This document shows positions 63,954-64,000 of a DNA stretch of 64,000 nucleotides, piece by piece (the stretch's first letter is position 1; every line of letters starts with the position of its first letter). The notes beneath the pieces were generated by a model. The model was not told the DNA's origin. It was given only the letters and a program-made list of their open reading frames with translations, and made no database searches. The DNA lies in IMG/VR virus record IMGVR_UViG_3300031730_000002, positions 21,866 to 85,865 of that record. One strand, written 5' to 3'. A program made the position numbers and the translations under genes. This DNA is from a virus.

Positions 63954-64000
63954 TCAGCAGCCGAGACGCACCACAGGCACGTCCCACGGCTCGACATCGA
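63954..64000 (-). CDS. Partial gene, C-terminal 14 residues
   Basis: An open frame enters from the right edge and ends at the TGA at 63954-63956 with V-E-P-W-D-V-P-V-V-R-L-G-C. The start is outside the window. Product unknown. Confidence 0.45.
   Translation of the reverse strand, partial: DVEPWDVPVVRLGC

Noticed and set aside
1-64000. tRNA genes, CRISPR arrays, insertion sequences, integrase, terminase, portal or capsid genes
   Set aside because: No cloverleaf with a TTCRA loop, no regularly spaced repeats, no transposase or recombinase motifs and no head proteins were seen by eye; a tRNAscan and profile search would settle this.

Overview
The window is most of a tailed bacteriophage or prophage genome with siphovirus-type tail genes. 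It is GC-rich and tightly packed. The host is probably a Gram-negative betaproteobacterium of the Burkholderiales type. This rests on the lambda-like tail tip module, an H-NS-like protein of the short W-S-G-K-G-K type, a GH19 endolysin followed by a lipoprotein, and strong GC bias at third codon positions. No rRNA, tRNA, CRISPR array, integrase, terminase, portal or capsid gene is visible. The head genes must lie left of base 1, because the tape measure gene enters the window already open.

Layout. (1) 1-14579, plus strand: the tail module (tape measure, two related minor tail proteins, a DUF1833 protein, an NlpC/P60 peptidase, a lambda gpJ-like tail tip protein and a tail fibre protein built from two domain copies), then the lysis module (two membrane proteins, a GH19 endolysin, a lipoprotein, secreted and coiled-coil proteins). 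(2) 14580-14719: two hairpins between converging transcription units. (3) 14720-46298, minus strand: replication, recombination and nucleotide metabolism. It holds an excisionase-like protein, SbcC/SbcD, a RecU-like nuclease, ThyX, a three-domain DNA polymerase, dNMP kinase, two MazG-like proteins, a DnaQ-type exonuclease, a prim-pol/helicase, an SNF2-type helicase, a LuxR-type HTH protein, a Topo VI subunit A-like protein, an HNH nuclease, a J-domain protein, a 667-residue conserved phage protein with a DUF2135-like end, and a cytosine methyltransferase. (4) 34874-35324 is a plus-strand islet inside this region: an H-NS-like gene with its own promoter, a 16-bp palindromic operator candidate and a terminator. 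(5) 46324-64000, minus strand: about fifty small accessory genes joined by ATGA, GTGA or TGATG overlaps, most of them unrecognisable; they include Ea22-like, Lar-like, EF-Ts-UBA-like and zinc-finger proteins, lipoproteins and small membrane proteins.

Regulation visible in the sequence. Five good sigma70-type promoters were found: minus strand near 18.6, 29.3, 44.05 and 53.2 kb, and plus strand near 34.9 kb. An octamer, GAGAAGAC, lies in or beside all five. Most minus-strand genes that follow a real intergenic gap carry the leader ACTTnAAAGGA just before the start codon, whereas genes inside operons use stop/start overlaps. Intrinsic terminators are clear at 27.9 kb (minus) and 35.3 kb (plus).

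Most unusual points: a Tat-signal protein at 59.2-59.6 kb that repeats the tail-fibre domain of the structural module; the autonomous H-NS islet; the shared promoter box; two genes that read correctly only if one base is added or removed (HNH gene at 36.5-36.8 kb and a 70-residue gene at 63.7-63.9 kb); and a polymerase carrying a 5' nuclease, a 3'-5' exonuclease and a polymerase in one chain.
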